The notes under the pieces: model-generated
Databases searched by the model: none
The model's input: the letters and a program-made list of their open reading frames with translations, nothing else
What the model was told of the DNA's origin: nothing
Shown here: piece by piece, positions 12,152 to 12,410 of the stretch
Layout: the number at the start of each line of letters is the position of its first letter
Position numbering within the stretch: position 1 is the stretch's first letter
NCBI GenBank assembly: GCA_012510295.1
Contig: JAAZID010000084.1
Location: 1 to 12,410 of the forward strand
DNA from: Methanomicrobiales archaeon
GTDB lineage: Archaea > Halobacteriota > Methanomicrobia > Methanomicrobiales > Methanoculleaceae
Direction of reading: 5' to 3'
DNA: 12,410 bases
Made by a program: the position numbers and the translations under genes

Positions 12152-12262
12152 GTCCCGATCCAAAATTGATACTTAATGTGCTATGGCAAGCGGAGATGGA
12201 AGATCTGCAGGGGAAATGGACCGTCTTCCTGTCCCCCTCTGTAGCGCTTGAACAACCCTCTT

Positions 12263-12267
12263 GAGGT
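12263..12267 (+). promoter_or_regulatory. Ribosome binding site of hsdM
   Basis: GAGGT, complementary to the archaeal 16S 3' end, lies 6 nt before the ATG at 12274 and fixes the start. Confidence 0.6.
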
Positions 12268-12273
12268 CTAACA

Positions 12274-12410
12274 ATGGACACCACGACAACATCTCTTGCT
12301 CAACTCGAATCCCACCTCTGGGAAGCCGCCAATATCCTGCGTGGGCCTGTCGATGCAGCCGATTTCAAGACCTACATCTTCCCGCTGCTCTTCTTCAAAC
12401 GGATCTCCGA
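12274..12410 (+). CDS. hsdM: Type I restriction-modification methyltransferase subunit, N-terminal part
   Basis: Only the first 45 codons are in the window; the gene runs off the right end. They encode the HsdM N-terminal helical domain signature: L-E-S-H-L-W-E-A-A-N-I-L-R-G, then V-D-A-A-D-F-K-T-Y-I-F-P-L-L-F-F-K-R-I-S. In family members this domain precedes the S-adenosylmethionine-dependent adenine methyltransferase core. HsdM works with HsdS (specificity) and HsdR (endonuclease), which would be expected to the right. The SAM-binding and N-P-P-F/Y motifs lie outside the window, so activity cannot be judged. The start follows a clear GAGGT site. The gene is separated from the ridA remnant by about 250 nt with divergent TATA candidates. 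Confidence 0.93.
   Translation, partial: MDTTTTSLAQLESHLWEAANILRGPVDAADFKTYIFPLLFFKRIS

Noticed and set aside
1..12410. tRNA, rRNA, insertion sequences or attachment sites
   Set aside because: I saw no tRNA cloverleaf signature, no rRNA-like sequence, no transposase or integrase, and no flanking direct repeats that would define a mobile element.

Overview
The window looks like a piece of a GC-rich methanogenic archaeon, most likely Methanomicrobiales (Methanoculleus-like). This is inferred, not proven. The reasons are: AT-rich TATA-type boxes instead of bacterial -35/-10 promoters; ribosome binding sites of the GGAGGTGA type; an NADP-type secondary alcohol dehydrogenase of the kind found in alcohol-using methanogens; and archaeal-style PAS/histidine kinase proteins with an H-box reading T-H-D-I-R-N. 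No methanogenesis gene lies in the window to settle it.

Layout. Positions 1-368 are essentially non-coding. On the minus strand follow an alpha/beta hydrolase of the non-heme chloroperoxidase/arylesterase type (369-1238) and, upstream of it, a zinc NADP-dependent secondary alcohol dehydrogenase (1582-2655). A small, visibly damaged PAS protein (2837-3298, plus) and a small frame-broken hypothetical gene (3429-3811, minus) converge on a GC-rich nest of mutually exclusive hairpins (3343-3387).

The centre is a tandem pair of very large paralogous CheB-CheR-PAS fusion proteins (4134-7040 and 7208-10102, plus), probably co-transcribed. They are followed by a separate soluble PAS-histidine kinase (10258-11658, plus) with its own TATA box. 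The kinase ends exactly against a truncated, frame-broken RidA/YjgF gene on the opposite strand (11655-12027). The window closes in the first 45 codons of a type I restriction-modification methyltransferase, hsdM (12274 onward).

How the genes may work together. The two fusion proteins combine a CheB-like methylesterase, a CheR-like methyltransferase, a PAS domain, a heptad-repeat signalling coiled coil and two more PAS domains. Both stop where related fusion proteins often continue into a histidine kinase. The kinase encoded next door carries a similar heptad coil, so a split sensory complex is a reasonable hypothesis. In the first paralogue every CheB catalytic residue is kept but most CheR signature motifs are lost; the second paralogue keeps both sets. 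Neither CheB has a receiver domain, and no receptor, CheA, CheW or CheY gene is visible. The cluster is therefore unlikely to be an ordinary chemotaxis operon.

Three of the small genes around the signalling cluster (PAS fragment, hypothetical, ridA) show frame damage, while the 2.9-kb fusion genes are fully open. This suggests an accessory region in flux, although local sequence errors cannot be excluded from one read.
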